A stretch of DNA of 47,568 nucleotides from an uncultured Parabacteroides sp. (GCA_944325335.1 CALUZR010000022.1:1-47568), one strand, 5' to 3'; positions 1 through 9,415 are shown, counted from the first letter of the stretch. Translations and numbers: made by a program. Notes: generated from the sequence alone by a model not told the origin.

Positions 1-36
1 CATTGTGGACGAAAAATTCTTCCTCTACAGGCTTTC

Positions 37-161
37 TATGATTTATGCCTACCCACATTGATTTTCCGCTGACCCTGGGAGAGGGTATCTCCGGCAGATG
101 TCGGAGCACGGCTGCTTGAGAGGGGTGAAATGATTAGAAATTTCTTGGGTGAATAGTCATA
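37..161. other. Long dyad upstream of rex, possible structured RNA
   Basis: Bases 37-55 can pair with 145-161 (TATGA...ACCCA against TTGGGT...TCATA), closing a region that holds a smaller hairpin (CTCCG...CGGAG near 90-110). No open frame of note crosses it. It ends just before the rex promoter, so it is either a separate small RNA or the 3' end of an upstream transcript. It matched no riboswitch, tmRNA, RNase P or SRP motif that I know. Folding was judged by eye only. Confidence 0.3.
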
Positions 162-175
162 AAATTGTATTTTTG
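145..175 (+). promoter_or_regulatory. Bacteroidota-type promoter of rex
   Basis: A TTG at 145-147 lies 20 bases before TATTTTTG (168-175), which fits the Bacteroidota -33/-7 consensus. The start codon of rex follows 24 bases later. Confidence 0.55.
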
Positions 176-198
176 CGACTTGCTAAGATGTTGAGATA

Positions 199-849
199 AT
201 GGATCGGGATGCAAATAAAATAGGACAGAAGGTGCCAGAACCTACGTTGCGTCGTTTGCCGTGGTATCTTGCTTTTGTGAAGTTGCTGCGGGGAAAAGGC
301 GAAACGATGGTCTCTTCTACACAAATATCAAAGGAGATTAACGTGGATGCGAGCCAAATAGCCAAGGATTTGTCGTTTGTAAATGTCACGGGGAAAACAC
401 GTGTCGGATATGAAATCGATGCGTTGGCCGACGAATTGGATGACTTTTTAGGTTTTACATCTCCACATAAGGCGTTTATATTTGGTGTAGGTAGTTTGGG
501 CGCGGCTTTATTGCAGGACACAGGTTTGCGGCAATATGGATTGGATATTGTCGCGGGTTTTGACGTGCGGGAAGAGCTGGATGGGAAGAAGATAAATGGT
601 ATACCTGTTTATCATATCCGGCATTTTCAGGCACAGCAGAAGCTATGGAATGCTACGATTGGCATTCTTACCGTCCCGGTAGACAAAGCGCAGGAGGTGG
701 CCGACGAGATCATTCAAGGGGGCATCCGGGGTTTGTGGAACTTTACGCCTTTCCGGATTCGTGTACCTGAGCATATTGTCATCCAGAATACTTCCATTTA
801 TGCGCATCTGGCAGTTATGTTTAATCGGATGAATTCCATAAATCAGTGA
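199..849 (+). CDS. rex: Redox-sensing transcriptional repressor Rex
   Basis: Rex senses the NADH/NAD+ ratio and represses fermentation and respiration genes when NADH is low. The 216-residue length is typical of the family. Residues 1-85 form the winged-helix DNA-binding domain (SSTQISKEINVDASQIAKD). Residues 90-216 form a Rossmann domain with GVGSLG at 96-101, followed by the C-terminal swapped helix that ends in HLAVMFNR. The next gene starts 3 bases after the stop, so the two are probably co-transcribed. Family assignment is secure; target genes cannot be read from this window. Confidence 0.95.
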   Translation: MDRDANKIGQKVPEPTLRRLPWYLAFVKLLRGKGETMVSSTQISKEINVDASQIAKDLSFVNVTGKTRVGYEIDALADELDDFLGFTSPHKAFIFGVGSLGAALLQDTGLRQYGLDIVAGFDVREELDGKKINGIPVYHIRHFQAQQKLWNATIGILTVPVDKAQEVADEIIQGGIRGLWNFTPFRIRVPEHIVIQNTSIYAHLAVMFNRMNSINQ

Positions 850-852
850 AAA

Positions 853-1467
853 ATGAAAATAATCGCAGTCGGGATGAATTACGCAGCCCACAATAAAGAG
901 TTGCATCATACGTTAGAATTAACAGAGCCTACGATTTTTATGAAATCCGATTCGTCTCTGTTGAAAGATGGAAAACCGTTCTTTATCCCGGATTTTTCAT
1001 CAGAAATCCATTACGAAACGGAACTCGTAATCAAAGTAGACCGTTTAGGGAAGAACATTGCCGAGCGTTTCGCGCACCGGTATTATCATGAGGTGACGGT
1101 GGGTATTGACTTCACGGCGCGGGATTGGCAACGGCGCCTACGTGCCCAAGGGCTTCCGTGGGAGCTTAGCAAGTCGTTCGACAATTCGGCGGCCATTGGC
1201 ACATTCATTCCTTTGGCTGAAGCGGGGAATGTGAACGATCTGTCGTTTCGCTTGGACCTGAACGGGGAAACGGTGCAGGAAGGGCATACGCGGGAGATGC
1301 TTTTCTCGGTCGACCGGATTATAGCTTACGTCAGCCGCTTCTTTACCCTGAAGATCGGCGATTTGATTTATACCGGGACGCCGGCCGGCGTGGGACCCGT
1401 GCATATCGGCGACCGGCTGGAAGGTTACGTGGGCGACCGGAAATTATTGGATTTCCACGTCCGCTAA
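853..1467 (+). CDS. Fumarylacetoacetate hydrolase (FAH) family protein
   Basis: This is a 204-residue single-domain member of the FAH superfamily, whose members are metal-dependent hydrolases, decarboxylases or isomerases acting on acylpyruvates and related oxo-acids. Hallmarks are the metal-binding stretch HYETELVIKVD near residue 56, the GIDFTARDWQ segment near residue 80, and the GDLIYTGTPAGVGPV loop near the C-terminus. Its length matches short YcgM/acylpyruvase-type proteins. It follows rex by 3 bases and is probably in the same transcript. The exact substrate cannot be told from sequence. Confidence 0.85.
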   Translation: MKIIAVGMNYAAHNKELHHTLELTEPTIFMKSDSSLLKDGKPFFIPDFSSEIHYETELVIKVDRLGKNIAERFAHRYYHEVTVGIDFTARDWQRRLRAQGLPWELSKSFDNSAAIGTFIPLAEAGNVNDLSFRLDLNGETVQEGHTREMLFSVDRIIAYVSRFFTLKIGDLIYTGTPAGVGPVHIGDRLEGYVGDRKLLDFHVR

Positions 1468-1525
1468 GGGGTACGATCTTTTAGAAATTTTCAATATGTC
1501 AGCAAAAACGATTGTTTTGTAGCAG

Positions 1526-1790
1526 AAAGAAGCTGGAAAATGCCAAAACGATCTTTATATAGTTTCCAGGAGCTGGAACTATACAAAATGTTATTGCGCC
1601 AATTTTCCAGCTCCTGGAAAGTTCCGGAACGACGTTCTGGCGGATTCCAGGAGCTGGAAAGTGCGGGAACGTCGTTTAGGTAAAATCCAGGAGCTGGAAA
1701 GTGCGGGAATGTCGTTTGGGTAAAATCCAGGAGCTGGAATGTGTCGGAACGTCGTTTAGGCCAAATCCAGGAGCTGGAATGCTGGCGAAT
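1526..1790. repeat. Tandem array of 40-bp units with a central palindrome
   Basis: This is the only content of the 356-base gap between the FAH gene and porU. The palindromic core TTCCAGGAGCTGGAA recurs at 1565, 1606 (core with inverted centre), 1646, 1686, 1726 and 1766, so the period is 40-41 bases. A decayed unit lies near 1528. The last units also share the linker GTGCGGGAACGTCGTTTAGG. The 40-base period is not a multiple of three, which argues against coding. The linkers are degenerate copies of each other, so this is not a CRISPR array. Confidence 0.9.
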
Positions 1791-1823
1791 CAGGTTGGGA
1801 AGGTGTTTTTTTGAAATACAGGT

Positions 1824-4800
1824 ATGAAACGAATATTATTTATCATTATCGCGGCTGTTTTGTCGTTGGACGCCGGTTGGGCTACGGTCGTGGATTATGC
1901 TTCGCATTCGGCGCTTTCGTCGGGGCGTTGGGTGAAAATCCGCGTGGATAAATCGGGTGTGTACCGGCTGACAGCTTCTGCGCTCCGGGAAATGGGCTTC
2001 GAGAATCCCGCGCAGGTTTCGGTACACGGTTATGGCGGCTGGATGCTGGAGGAAGATTTCTCGGAGGCTGTCTACCAGGACGATGTACCGGCCGTACCGG
2101 TCTGGCGCGAGGGCGATGCGATTTATTTCTATGCCAAAGGCCCTGTGAAATGGGATTATGAGTATAATGGCGACATCCGGGGCGACATGTTCGTGCACGA
2201 GAACAATCCGTATGCGACGGCGGGCTATTACTTCGTGACCGACGCCACGGAACCCTCGGCGATGACGGAGCTGGCGTCGGTAGAGGGTGCAGTGCGGCAG
2301 ATTACGACGTTCGACGACTTCCAAGTGTGGGAACGGGAGGCCGTGGCCGTGAACGAGTCGGGGAGGCAACTTTTTGGCGAGTCGTTCATTTCGACCTCTT
2401 CGCGCGACTTTTCCTTTTCTGTTCCAGGTATTACGCAGGACGACGCGATTGTTTCGATGCGTTTCATTGCCAATGCTAAGGCGGGGCGCAACGTTTCGCT
2501 TACCGTCGGCGATGCCGAATTGGGCCTCTACATCCGGGCGAACAATGGCGCGAACTCTTCTTATACCAAAGCCATTGCGGCAGAGGGCGCCATGACCTGG
2601 AGCGGGGAGAAAACGGAGGATGTAGAGATGACCGTTTCGTACGAGGGGACGGGCGACCAAAATGTCCATCTCGATTACATCCGCCTGCAGGTGAAACGCG
2701 CGCTGCAGCTTTATGGTGCCGAGACGGCGTTCCGAAGCGTGGAGGCATTGAATAATGTGTCCCGCTTCCAGTTGGGAAATGCTTCGGAGGCGACCATCGT
2801 GTGGGACATCACCGATACGCAGGCGCCGCGTGTAGTCCAGACCTCGTTAGACGGTTCGACGCTTTCCTTCTCCATTTCCGCTTCTTCGCAACTACGTGAA
2901 TTTGTAGCTTTTGACAAGACTAAAATAAGTAACGAGCCGACTATCGTGGGCGAAATCAATCCACAAGATTTACACGGGCTGGAGACGCCGGATATGGTCA
3001 TCATCGCCCCGGAATCCTTCACCACGCAAGCGGAGCGGTTGGCCGAAGCTCACCGGGAGCGCGACGGACTGGCGGTCGTGGTCGTCACCCCGGAATCCAT
3101 CTACAACGAGTTTTCCAGCGGGACGCCCGACGCGACGGCTTATCGACGCTTCCTGAAGATGTTTTACGACCGGGGAACGGAGGGGGCCGCCTCTTTGCGC
3201 TATTTATTACTTTTTGGTGACGGGTGCTACGACAACCGGGGGCTTACTTCGGAATGGAGCCAGAACAGTTCGTTGTTGGAGAACATGCTGCTGACGTACC
3301 AGTCTGAAAACTCTGTCGACATCAATTCCTATACGACGGACGACTATTTCGGCTTCTTGGAAGACGGGAGCGGCGGCTCGATAGCGGGCAGCCGGTTGTG
3401 TATTGGCATTGGGCGGCTTCCGATCCGGACAAATGCCGAAGCGCGGGCGGCGGTAGACAAAATCCTCTCGTATATGGACAATTCATTGCCAGGAAATTGG
3501 AAAAACAACGTCACCTTCGTGGCCGACGATGGAAGCAACGCCGATTTAAGCTCTTCCGACGGTCCGCAACAACACATGGAGCACGCCGACGAGCTGGCCG
3601 AGCTGGTAAACACGAATCATCCGGAATTCCGCGTGAATAAACTTTATTTTGACGCTTACACGAAAGACCGCACCGGGGGAAACGCCTCTTATCCAGATGT
3701 AGAAGCCAATCTTCAGAAACAATTGAAGAACGGCTTGATGGTATTGAATTACGTGGGGCACGGCAATACGACCAGTTGGAGCGACGAGGCGGTCATGACG
3801 CAATCCGATATCCAGCAGGCCACTTATCCCTATCTTCCGCTTTGGATTACGGCGACGTGCGATTTTACGCGTTTCGACGCCCTGGCCACCTCGGCGGGCG
3901 AATCCGTGTTCCTGAACGAGAAGAGCGGCGGCATTGCCCTCTTTACCACGACGCGTACGGTATATTCCGGACCGAATTTGGAGATTAACCGGGCTATCAT
4001 CAACAATCTTTTTACCCGGAACGGCGATGGGCGGCACCGCACGCTGGGCGAAGTCTTGCAGGAGGCGAAATCCAGTCTGGGAGGCGATTCCAACAAGTTG
4101 AAGTTCATGCTGATTGGCGACCCGGCGTTGCGCCTCAGTTTTCCGGATTACGAGATTGTCGTCACGGAGATAAACGGCGAGCCGGTCGACGTCTTGAACC
4201 CGACCACCATCAAAGCCTTGGAGCGCGTGACGGTCTCGGGCGAGATCCGCACACCGGAAGGGGCGAAGGACACGCAATTCAACGGCACGCTCCGCTCCAC
4301 CATTTTTGATAGCCGCCAGACCATTACCACCTTGGACAACTTCGGTACGGGCGAGCATTTCGAATATACCGATTATCCGAATACACTTTATACGGGGAAT
4401 GATTCGGTACGGGGCGGCGAGTTCAGTTTTACCTTTACCGTGCCGAAAGACATTACCTATTCCAACGATTTCGGGAAGATGAATTTCTATGCCTTTTCAG
4501 AACAGGATTCCATCGAGGCGCAAGGTTCGTTCCTCGACTTCCGGGTGGGTGGCACCTCAGATACGGGCACGGACGACACAGCCGGACCTGAGATCCGTTA
4601 TTTCTACCTGAATGATACCACCTTTACCGATGGCGGGAAGGTGAATTTGACCCCGCTCTTTGTGGCCTCGCTTTGGGACCAGAGTGGCATCAATATCACG
4701 GGGAGCAGTATTGGGCATGATATGATGCTTATTATAGACAACCAGGTGGCACAGAGTTATACCCTGAACGATTATTATGAACTGACGGGCGACGACGGTT

Positions 4801-5240
4801 CGGGGCGTGTCGTTTTCTCGATTCCGGAGCTCAAGCCAGGCATGCACACGGCCGAGTTCAAGGTGTGGGACGTATTGAATAATTCCACCACCCAGACCTT
4901 CACGTTCGAGGCCGTCGAGGATTTGGACCCGAAACTGATCAATCTTTATGCTTCGCCTACTCCGGCACGGGGGCAGGTGACGTTCTACCTGGAGCACAAC
5001 CTCCCGGAGTCCCAACTGAACGTCCGCATCGAGGTGTTCGATATGGCAGGCCGCTTACGTTGGAGCCACGAGGAGAATGGCGCTTCGGAGGCGTTCGAAT
5101 CATACCAGGTCACTTGGAATTTGATGGGGAACGGGAGCGGACGGATGCTTCCGGGGGTTTATATTTATCGCGCCTCGCTTCGAGCCGGTAAATCCCAGAC
5201 CGTTTCCGATGCGAAGAAAATGATTATCCTTGCACAATAA
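1824..5240 (+). CDS. porU: Type IX secretion system sortase PorU
   Basis: PorU is the outer-membrane sortase of the type IX secretion system. It removes the C-terminal signal from cargo and attaches the cargo to anionic LPS at the cell surface, working with PorV. The 1138-residue protein has a signal peptide (residues 1-20), a beta-rich N-terminal region, and a gingipain-like C25 peptidase domain with catalytic His646 (NYVGHGNTTSW) and Cys679 (ITATCDFTRFD). It ends in a type A C-terminal domain (GVYIYRA, KKMIIL). Length and residue layout match Porphyromonas gingivalis PorU. The adjacent porV supports the call. Confidence 0.95.
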   Translation: MKRILFIIIAAVLSLDAGWATVVDYASHSALSSGRWVKIRVDKSGVYRLTASALREMGFENPAQVSVHGYGGWMLEEDFSEAVYQDDVPAVPVWREGDAIYFYAKGPVKWDYEYNGDIRGDMFVHENNPYATAGYYFVTDATEPSAMTELASVEGAVRQITTFDDFQVWEREAVAVNESGRQLFGESFISTSSRDFSFSVPGITQDDAIVSMRFIANAKAGRNVSLTVGDAELGLYIRANNGANSSYTKAIAAEGAMTWSGEKTEDVEMTVSYEGTGDQNVHLDYIRLQVKRALQLYGAETAFRSVEALNNVSRFQLGNASEATIVWDITDTQAPRVVQTSLDGSTLSFSISASSQLREFVAFDKTKISNEPTIVGEINPQDLHGLETPDMVIIAPESFTTQAERLAEAHRERDGLAVVVVTPESIYNEFSSGTPDATAYRRFLKMFYDRGTEGAASLRYLLLFGDGCYDNRGLTSEWSQNSSLLENMLLTYQSENSVDINSYTTDDYFGFLEDGSGGSIAGSRLCIGIGRLPIRTNAEARAAVDKILSYMDNSLPGNWKNNVTFVADDGSNADLSSSDGPQQHMEHADELAELVNTNHPEFRVNKLYFDAYTKDRTGGNASYPDVEANLQKQLKNGLMVLNYVGHGNTTSWSDEAVMTQSDIQQATYPYLPLWITATCDFTRFDALATSAGESVFLNEKSGGIALFTTTRTVYSGPNLEINRAIINNLFTRNGDGRHRTLGEVLQEAKSSLGGDSNKLKFMLIGDPALRLSFPDYEIVVTEINGEPVDVLNPTTIKALERVTVSGEIRTPEGAKDTQFNGTLRSTIFDSRQTITTLDNFGTGEHFEYTDYPNTLYTGNDSVRGGEFSFTFTVPKDITYSNDFGKMNFYAFSEQDSIEAQGSFLDFRVGGTSDTGTDDTAGPEIRYFYLNDTTFTDGGKVNLTPLFVASLWDQSGINITGSSIGHDMMLIIDNQVAQSYTLNDYYELTGDDGSGRVVFSIPELKPGMHTAEFKVWDVLNNSTTQTFTFEAVEDLDPKLINLYASPTPARGQVTFYLEHNLPESQLNVRIEVFDMAGRLRWSHEENGASEAFESYQVTWNLMGNGSGRMLPGVYIYRASLRAGKSQTVSDAKKMIILAQ

Positions 5241-5300
5241 AAAACGGAAACTTCTGTTATTAATAATGATTTTCAATAATAAGCATACACAAGAAGGAAG

Positions 5301-6494
5301 ATGATAAAGAATTGCAGTTTAAAGGCGCTTGTTTGGCTTGTCGCCGGATGGATTTCTATCAGTTCAACATGGGCGCAGACGAAAGACGGAATCGAGTTTG
5401 CCCCTATCAACACGGCGGTGCCCTCGCTATCAATCGCGCCGGATGCGCGAGGCGGTGGTATGGGCGATAATGGTGTTTCGACCTTGCCGGATGTCTATTC
5501 GCAATATTGGAATCCTGCTAAATACGTGTTCAATTATAGTAAAGCTGGCGTAGGTTTCTCATACACGCCTTGGTTGCGCAAATTGGTGAACGACGTGGCG
5601 TTGATGAACCTCTCCGGCTTCTTTAAATTGGGGAGTGACGAGCGGCAAGCCATTGGAGCTTCCCTCCGTTATTTCACGATGGGTGAAGCGACCAGCTCGT
5701 TTGGTACGGGCAATGACGAGGGCTATATCGTGAATCCATACGAAATGGCCATCGACGTAAGTTATAGCCGTATGCTCTCCGAGTCTTTTTCGATGGCGGT
5801 GGCCTTGCGCTATATCCGTTCGGACCAAGGGGCGGATGCACAAGACGAGATGGTTCCGGGCAATGCTTTCTCGGCCGATATAGCCGGATACTTGGAGAAA
5901 TACATCATCTTGGGTAATGCCGAAGCCCTGTGGAGCTTTGGATTCAATATCTCCAATATCGGTACGAAGATTTCATACGATGAAGGGACGACGAACCAAT
6001 TTCTCCCGACGAAGCTCTCGCTTGGAACCGGTCTCCTCTACCCGCTCGACGATTATAACGAGATCGGCCTCTATGTCGATATCAGTAAATATTTAGTACC
6101 GAGCGAACCGCAACGCATGGGTACGACCGAAGCGGACGATGAAGCTTATAACCAGGCCGTGGATGATTATAACACCATGTCGCCCATTACGGGTATCTTC
6201 AAGTCGTTTGGCGATTCTCCGCTCGGTTTCAAGGGGGAAATGCAAGAAATCATGGCCTCCATCGGCTTGGAATATAGCTATAACCAGCAATTCTTCGTGC
6301 GTGGAGGTTATTATTACGAGAACCAGAACATGGGAAACCGCCAGTATTTCTCGTTTGGTGCCGGCTTCCGCATGAGCGTGTTCCAGCTGGATGCCGCTTA
6401 TTTGCTCAGTACCGTCCCGAGCAATCCGCTCGACCAGACGTTGCGTTTCTCCCTCTCGTTTGATATGGACGGAATTAAGAACCTGTTCAGATAA
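5301..6494 (+). CDS. porV: Type IX secretion outer-membrane protein PorV (LptO)
   Basis: PorV is a FadL-like 14-strand outer-membrane barrel that collects cargo from the SprA translocon and hands it to PorU. The 397-residue length is close to the P. gingivalis protein (about 390). A signal peptide (residues 1-25, ending STWAQ) is followed by the conserved segment SLSIAPDARGGGMGD, and then PDVYSQYWNPAKY. The C-terminus (TLRFSLSFDM) has a barrel-type final strand. The gene follows porU after 60 bases, the usual order in Bacteroidota. Confidence 0.95.
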   Translation: MIKNCSLKALVWLVAGWISISSTWAQTKDGIEFAPINTAVPSLSIAPDARGGGMGDNGVSTLPDVYSQYWNPAKYVFNYSKAGVGFSYTPWLRKLVNDVALMNLSGFFKLGSDERQAIGASLRYFTMGEATSSFGTGNDEGYIVNPYEMAIDVSYSRMLSESFSMAVALRYIRSDQGADAQDEMVPGNAFSADIAGYLEKYIILGNAEALWSFGFNISNIGTKISYDEGTTNQFLPTKLSLGTGLLYPLDDYNEIGLYVDISKYLVPSEPQRMGTTEADDEAYNQAVDDYNTMSPITGIFKSFGDSPLGFKGEMQEIMASIGLEYSYNQQFFVRGGYYYENQNMGNRQYFSFGAGFRMSVFQLDAAYLLSTVPSNPLDQTLRFSLSFDMDGIKNLFR

Positions 6495-6510
6495 GTCGGA
6501 AAGAACGGAA

Positions 6511-6588
6511 AAACATAGTTATAAATGAAAGGAAACATAGTTATGTTTGAACGCAAACATAGTTATAAAAGCAAAAGGACATAACTAT
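6511..6588. repeat. 22-bp tandem array with AAACATAGTTAT core
   Basis: The 12-base core occurs at 6511, 6533 and 6555, exactly 22 bases apart. A fourth copy in inverse orientation (ACATAACTAT) lies at 6579-6588. The second copy extends to AAACATAGTTATGTTT, which is itself nearly palindromic. The array starts 17 bases after the porV stop and fills most of the gap to ispF. Confidence 0.85.
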
Positions 6589-6602
6589 CAAAAAACGGAA
6601 AG

Positions 6603-7082
6603 ATGAAGATAAGGGTAGGTTTTGGATATGATGTGCATCGCCTCGTGGCCGGCCGCGCGCTTTGGTTGGGAGGCATCCGCATCGCGCATACCGAAGGGTT
6701 ATTGGGGCATAGCGACGCGGATGTGTTGATTCATGCGATATGCGATGCCTTGCTGGGGGCGGCCAATATGCGCGACATCGGGTACCATTTCCCCGATACG
6801 GCGGGTGAATATGAGAATATAGATAGTAAGATATTGCTCCGCAAGACGATGGCGCTTCTCCGCGAGGCGGGCTATGAGCTGGGGAATATCGATGCCACGG
6901 TGGCGGCCGAGCGTCCGAAACTCAATCCACATATCCCGGAGATGAAACGCACCTTGGCATCCGTCCTGGAGGTAGACGAAGACGCGATCTCGATTAAAGC
7001 CACCACCACCGAACGCTTAGGCTTCACCGGCCGGGAAGAGGGCATCGCGGCGTATGCCACGGTATTGATTTCGCGCGATTAG
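6603..7082 (+). CDS. ispF: 2-C-methyl-D-erythritol 2,4-cyclodiphosphate synthase
   Basis: IspF cyclises CDP-methylerythritol 2-phosphate, releasing CMP, in the non-mevalonate isoprenoid pathway. The 159-residue length is normal. Metal ligands are visible as Asp10 and His12 (GYDVHRL) and His44 (HSDADVLIH). The substrate-loop motif is DIGYHFPDT, and the C-terminal signature is KATTTERLGFTGREEGIAA. The gene stands after the 22-bp array, so a transcript from porU-porV may or may not reach it. Confidence 0.96.
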   Translation: MKIRVGFGYDVHRLVAGRALWLGGIRIAHTEGLLGHSDADVLIHAICDALLGAANMRDIGYHFPDTAGEYENIDSKILLRKTMALLREAGYELGNIDATVAAERPKLNPHIPEMKRTLASVLEVDEDAISIKATTTERLGFTGREEGIAAYATVLISRD

Positions 7083-7171
7083 AGCAAATTTGTGCGCGAT
7101 TTGATAGGCGAATTGCTTGCAAAAGTGGTGTATTTTCCCGAAATTTGCGAACAAAATGAAATTATACGCCT

Positions 7172-9031
7172 ATGTGGATTACCATTGTTATATTAATACT
7201 TGCCGCCATCTTCTTTGTGAATGGCAAATTACGTTCGGACATCGTCGCGCTTTGTTCGTTGACGGCCTTGCTTATCTTCCAGATATTGACCCCCGAAGAG
7301 GCGTTATCAGGCTTCTCCAATTCGGTGGTGATCATGATGGTAGGGCTATTTGTTGTGGGAGGAGCTATCTTCCAGACCGGCTTGGCGAAGATGATCAGTT
7401 CCTATATCTTGCGTTTTGCGGGGAATAGCGAGACGCGGCTTTTCCTTTTGGTCATATTGGTGACCTCGGCCATCGGTGCTTTTGTGAGCAACACGGGTAC
7501 GGTGGCGTTGATGCTTCCTATCGTGGTGAGCTTGGCCGCCAGTTCGGGGATGAATTCCAGCCGCCTCTTGATGCCTTTGGCGTTTGCCAGTAGCATGGGG
7601 GGCATGATGACGCTCATCGGTACACCGCCCAACTTGGTGATTCAAGACGCACTTACGTCGGCGGGCTATCCGGCTTTGTCCTTCTTCTCGTTCTTGCCCG
7701 TGGGATTGGTTTCGGTCCTCGTGGGCATTGTGGTGTTGATGCCTTTGAGCAAGTGGTTCCTTTCCGGCCGGGGAAAGAAGAAAGACGCGCGGAGGAGGAG
7801 CAAATCCTTGACGCAATTGGTGAATGAATATGGCTTGTCGAACAACTTGTTCCGCATCCGGGTGACGGAACATTCCGGTCTTTACGGCAAAACCATCCTC
7901 GATTTGGATATCCGCCGCAAGTATGGGCTGAATATCCTCGAAGTGCGTCGGGGCGATTCCTCGAAACATCGTTTCCTCAAGACCATTACCCAGCAATTGG
8001 CCTCGGCCGATACGGTGATGCAAGAAGATGATATCCTCTATCTCTCGGGCGACTTTGTGCAAGTACGCCAATTTGCCACGGATTATGCCGCTGATATCCT
8101 CGACGAGCACGAGACGGAAGAGACGCGCGCCGCCAACAATGCATTGGCCTTCTATGATATAGGTATTGCCGAAATCGTCCTGATGCCTACCTCCAATATC
8201 ATCAACCGTACGGTCAAGGAGGCCGGTTTCCGCGATAAGTTTAATGTGAACGTCCTCGGTATCCGTCGGGGAAAGGAGTATTTGTTGCAGAATTTGGGGA
8301 ACGAGCGCGTCCATAGTGGCGACGTGCTCTTGGTGCAAGGGACGTGGGCGAACATCGCCCGCCTGAGCAATGAAGGTCCCGATTGGGTCGTATTGGGGCA
8401 ACCCCTCACGGAGGCCGCCAAGGTGACGCTCGATTACAAAGCTCCCATCGCCGCTTTTATCATGATCTTGATGATTTTCCTCATGGTGGCGGACTTCGTG
8501 CCCATTGCGCCGGTGACGGCCGTCATCATTGCCGCCCTCTTGATGGTCCTGACGGGATGTTTCCGCAACGTGGAGGCGGCCTATAAGACTATCAACTGGG
8601 AGAGCATCGTCCTGATAGCCGCCATGCTCCCGATGTCGTTGGCGTTGGAGAAGACAGGCGCTTCGACGTATATCTCCAATTCGCTGGTGGCGGGTTTGGG
8701 GGCGTTTGGTCCCTTCGCGCTCATGGCGGGGATTTATTTCACTACGTCGCTCATGACGATGTTCATTAGCAATACGGCCACGGCGGTACTCTTGGCGCCC
8801 ATTGCCCTGCAAAGCGCGGAGCAGATTGGGGTGAGTCCCGTCCCGTTCCTCTTTGCGGTGACGGTGGGTGCGAGCATGTGTTTCGCTTCGCCATTCTCCA
8901 CGCCGCCCAATGCGTTGGTGATGCCGGCCGGGCAATATACGTTTATGGATTACGTGAAGGTGGGTTTGCCTTTGCAAATAATCATGGGAATCGTGATGGT
9001 ATTTGTCTTGCCTTTGCTTTTCCCCTTTTAA
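7172..9031 (+). CDS. SLC13-family anion permease with two RCK-C (TrkA-C) domains
   Basis: The 619-residue inner-membrane protein has an N-terminal block of about six membrane segments (residues 1-200) and a soluble middle with two TrkA-C/RCK-C domains (about 205-300 and 305-390; VTEHSGLYGKTILDLDIR and MPTSNIINRTVKEAGFR). A second membrane block follows (about 410-619). Repeated SNTGTVALMLP and SNTATAVLLAP motifs mark the SLC13/DASS transport sites. The family moves dicarboxylates, sulfate or phosphate with sodium; the substrate here is open. The chosen start gives a clean first membrane helix. Confidence 0.88.
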   Translation: MWITIVILILAAIFFVNGKLRSDIVALCSLTALLIFQILTPEEALSGFSNSVVIMMVGLFVVGGAIFQTGLAKMISSYILRFAGNSETRLFLLVILVTSAIGAFVSNTGTVALMLPIVVSLAASSGMNSSRLLMPLAFASSMGGMMTLIGTPPNLVIQDALTSAGYPALSFFSFLPVGLVSVLVGIVVLMPLSKWFLSGRGKKKDARRRSKSLTQLVNEYGLSNNLFRIRVTEHSGLYGKTILDLDIRRKYGLNILEVRRGDSSKHRFLKTITQQLASADTVMQEDDILYLSGDFVQVRQFATDYAADILDEHETEETRAANNALAFYDIGIAEIVLMPTSNIINRTVKEAGFRDKFNVNVLGIRRGKEYLLQNLGNERVHSGDVLLVQGTWANIARLSNEGPDWVVLGQPLTEAAKVTLDYKAPIAAFIMILMIFLMVADFVPIAPVTAVIIAALLMVLTGCFRNVEAAYKTINWESIVLIAAMLPMSLALEKTGASTYISNSLVAGLGAFGPFALMAGIYFTTSLMTMFISNTATAVLLAPIALQSAEQIGVSPVPFLFAVTVGASMCFASPFSTPPNALVMPAGQYTFMDYVKVGLPLQIIMGIVMVFVLPLLFPF

Positions 9032-9046
9032 TCAAATAGGAAAGAA

Positions 9047-9394
9047 ATGAAGAATAACGATTGGAAAAGCCGTCTGGGCGTGATGTATTCGACGAACCCG
9101 GACTTTCAATACGAAACAAACGAAGTGCCGGAGGAGGAAACCCTCCCCAAGGCGCAACAACGCCTCCGCGTCTCGCTCGACAAGCGGAACCGGGGTGGGA
9201 AGATGGTCACGCTCGTCACCGGTTTCCGGGGCACGGCCGACGATCTCGCCTCGTTAGGCAAGATGCTCAAGGTAAAGTGCGGCGTGGGCGGCTCGGCGAA
9301 GGAGGGCGAGATCATTGTCCAGGGCGATTGGCGGGAAAAAGTGGCGGATATGCTCCGCAAGGAGGGATATACGCAGGTGAAAGTTGTCGGATAG
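9047..9394 (+). CDS. SUI1/YciH-family translation initiation factor
   Basis: This 115-residue protein has the eIF1/SUI1 domain in its C-terminal 75 residues. Signature segments are KMVTLVTGFRG, followed by LASLGKMLKVKCGVGGSAKEGEI, and a final VADMLRKEGY. Bacterial members resemble E. coli YciH, which affects start-site fidelity in vitro; the function in Bacteroidota is little known. It starts 15 bases after the transporter gene and is probably co-transcribed with it. Confidence 0.9.
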   Translation: MKNNDWKSRLGVMYSTNPDFQYETNEVPEEETLPKAQQRLRVSLDKRNRGGKMVTLVTGFRGTADDLASLGKMLKVKCGVGGSAKEGEIIVQGDWREKVADMLRKEGYTQVKVVG

Positions 9395-9415
9395 AGTTGG
9401 GCGGAACGGGGCGAA

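Noticed and set aside
1..183. Known riboswitch (cobalamin, SAM, TPP) or SRP/tmRNA before rex
   Set aside because: None of the conserved boxes of these RNAs was found on either strand.
1526..1790. CRISPR-like regular array
   Set aside because: The intervals between cores are degenerate copies of each other rather than unique spacers, and no cas gene is present.
7346..8977. Long antisense reading frame opposite the SLC13 transporter gene
   Set aside because: The translation is rich in His, Arg and Gln with no family motif, a usual mirror effect of GC-rich codon use. The plus-strand gene is certain. The same applies to 24860-26569 and 9567-11213.
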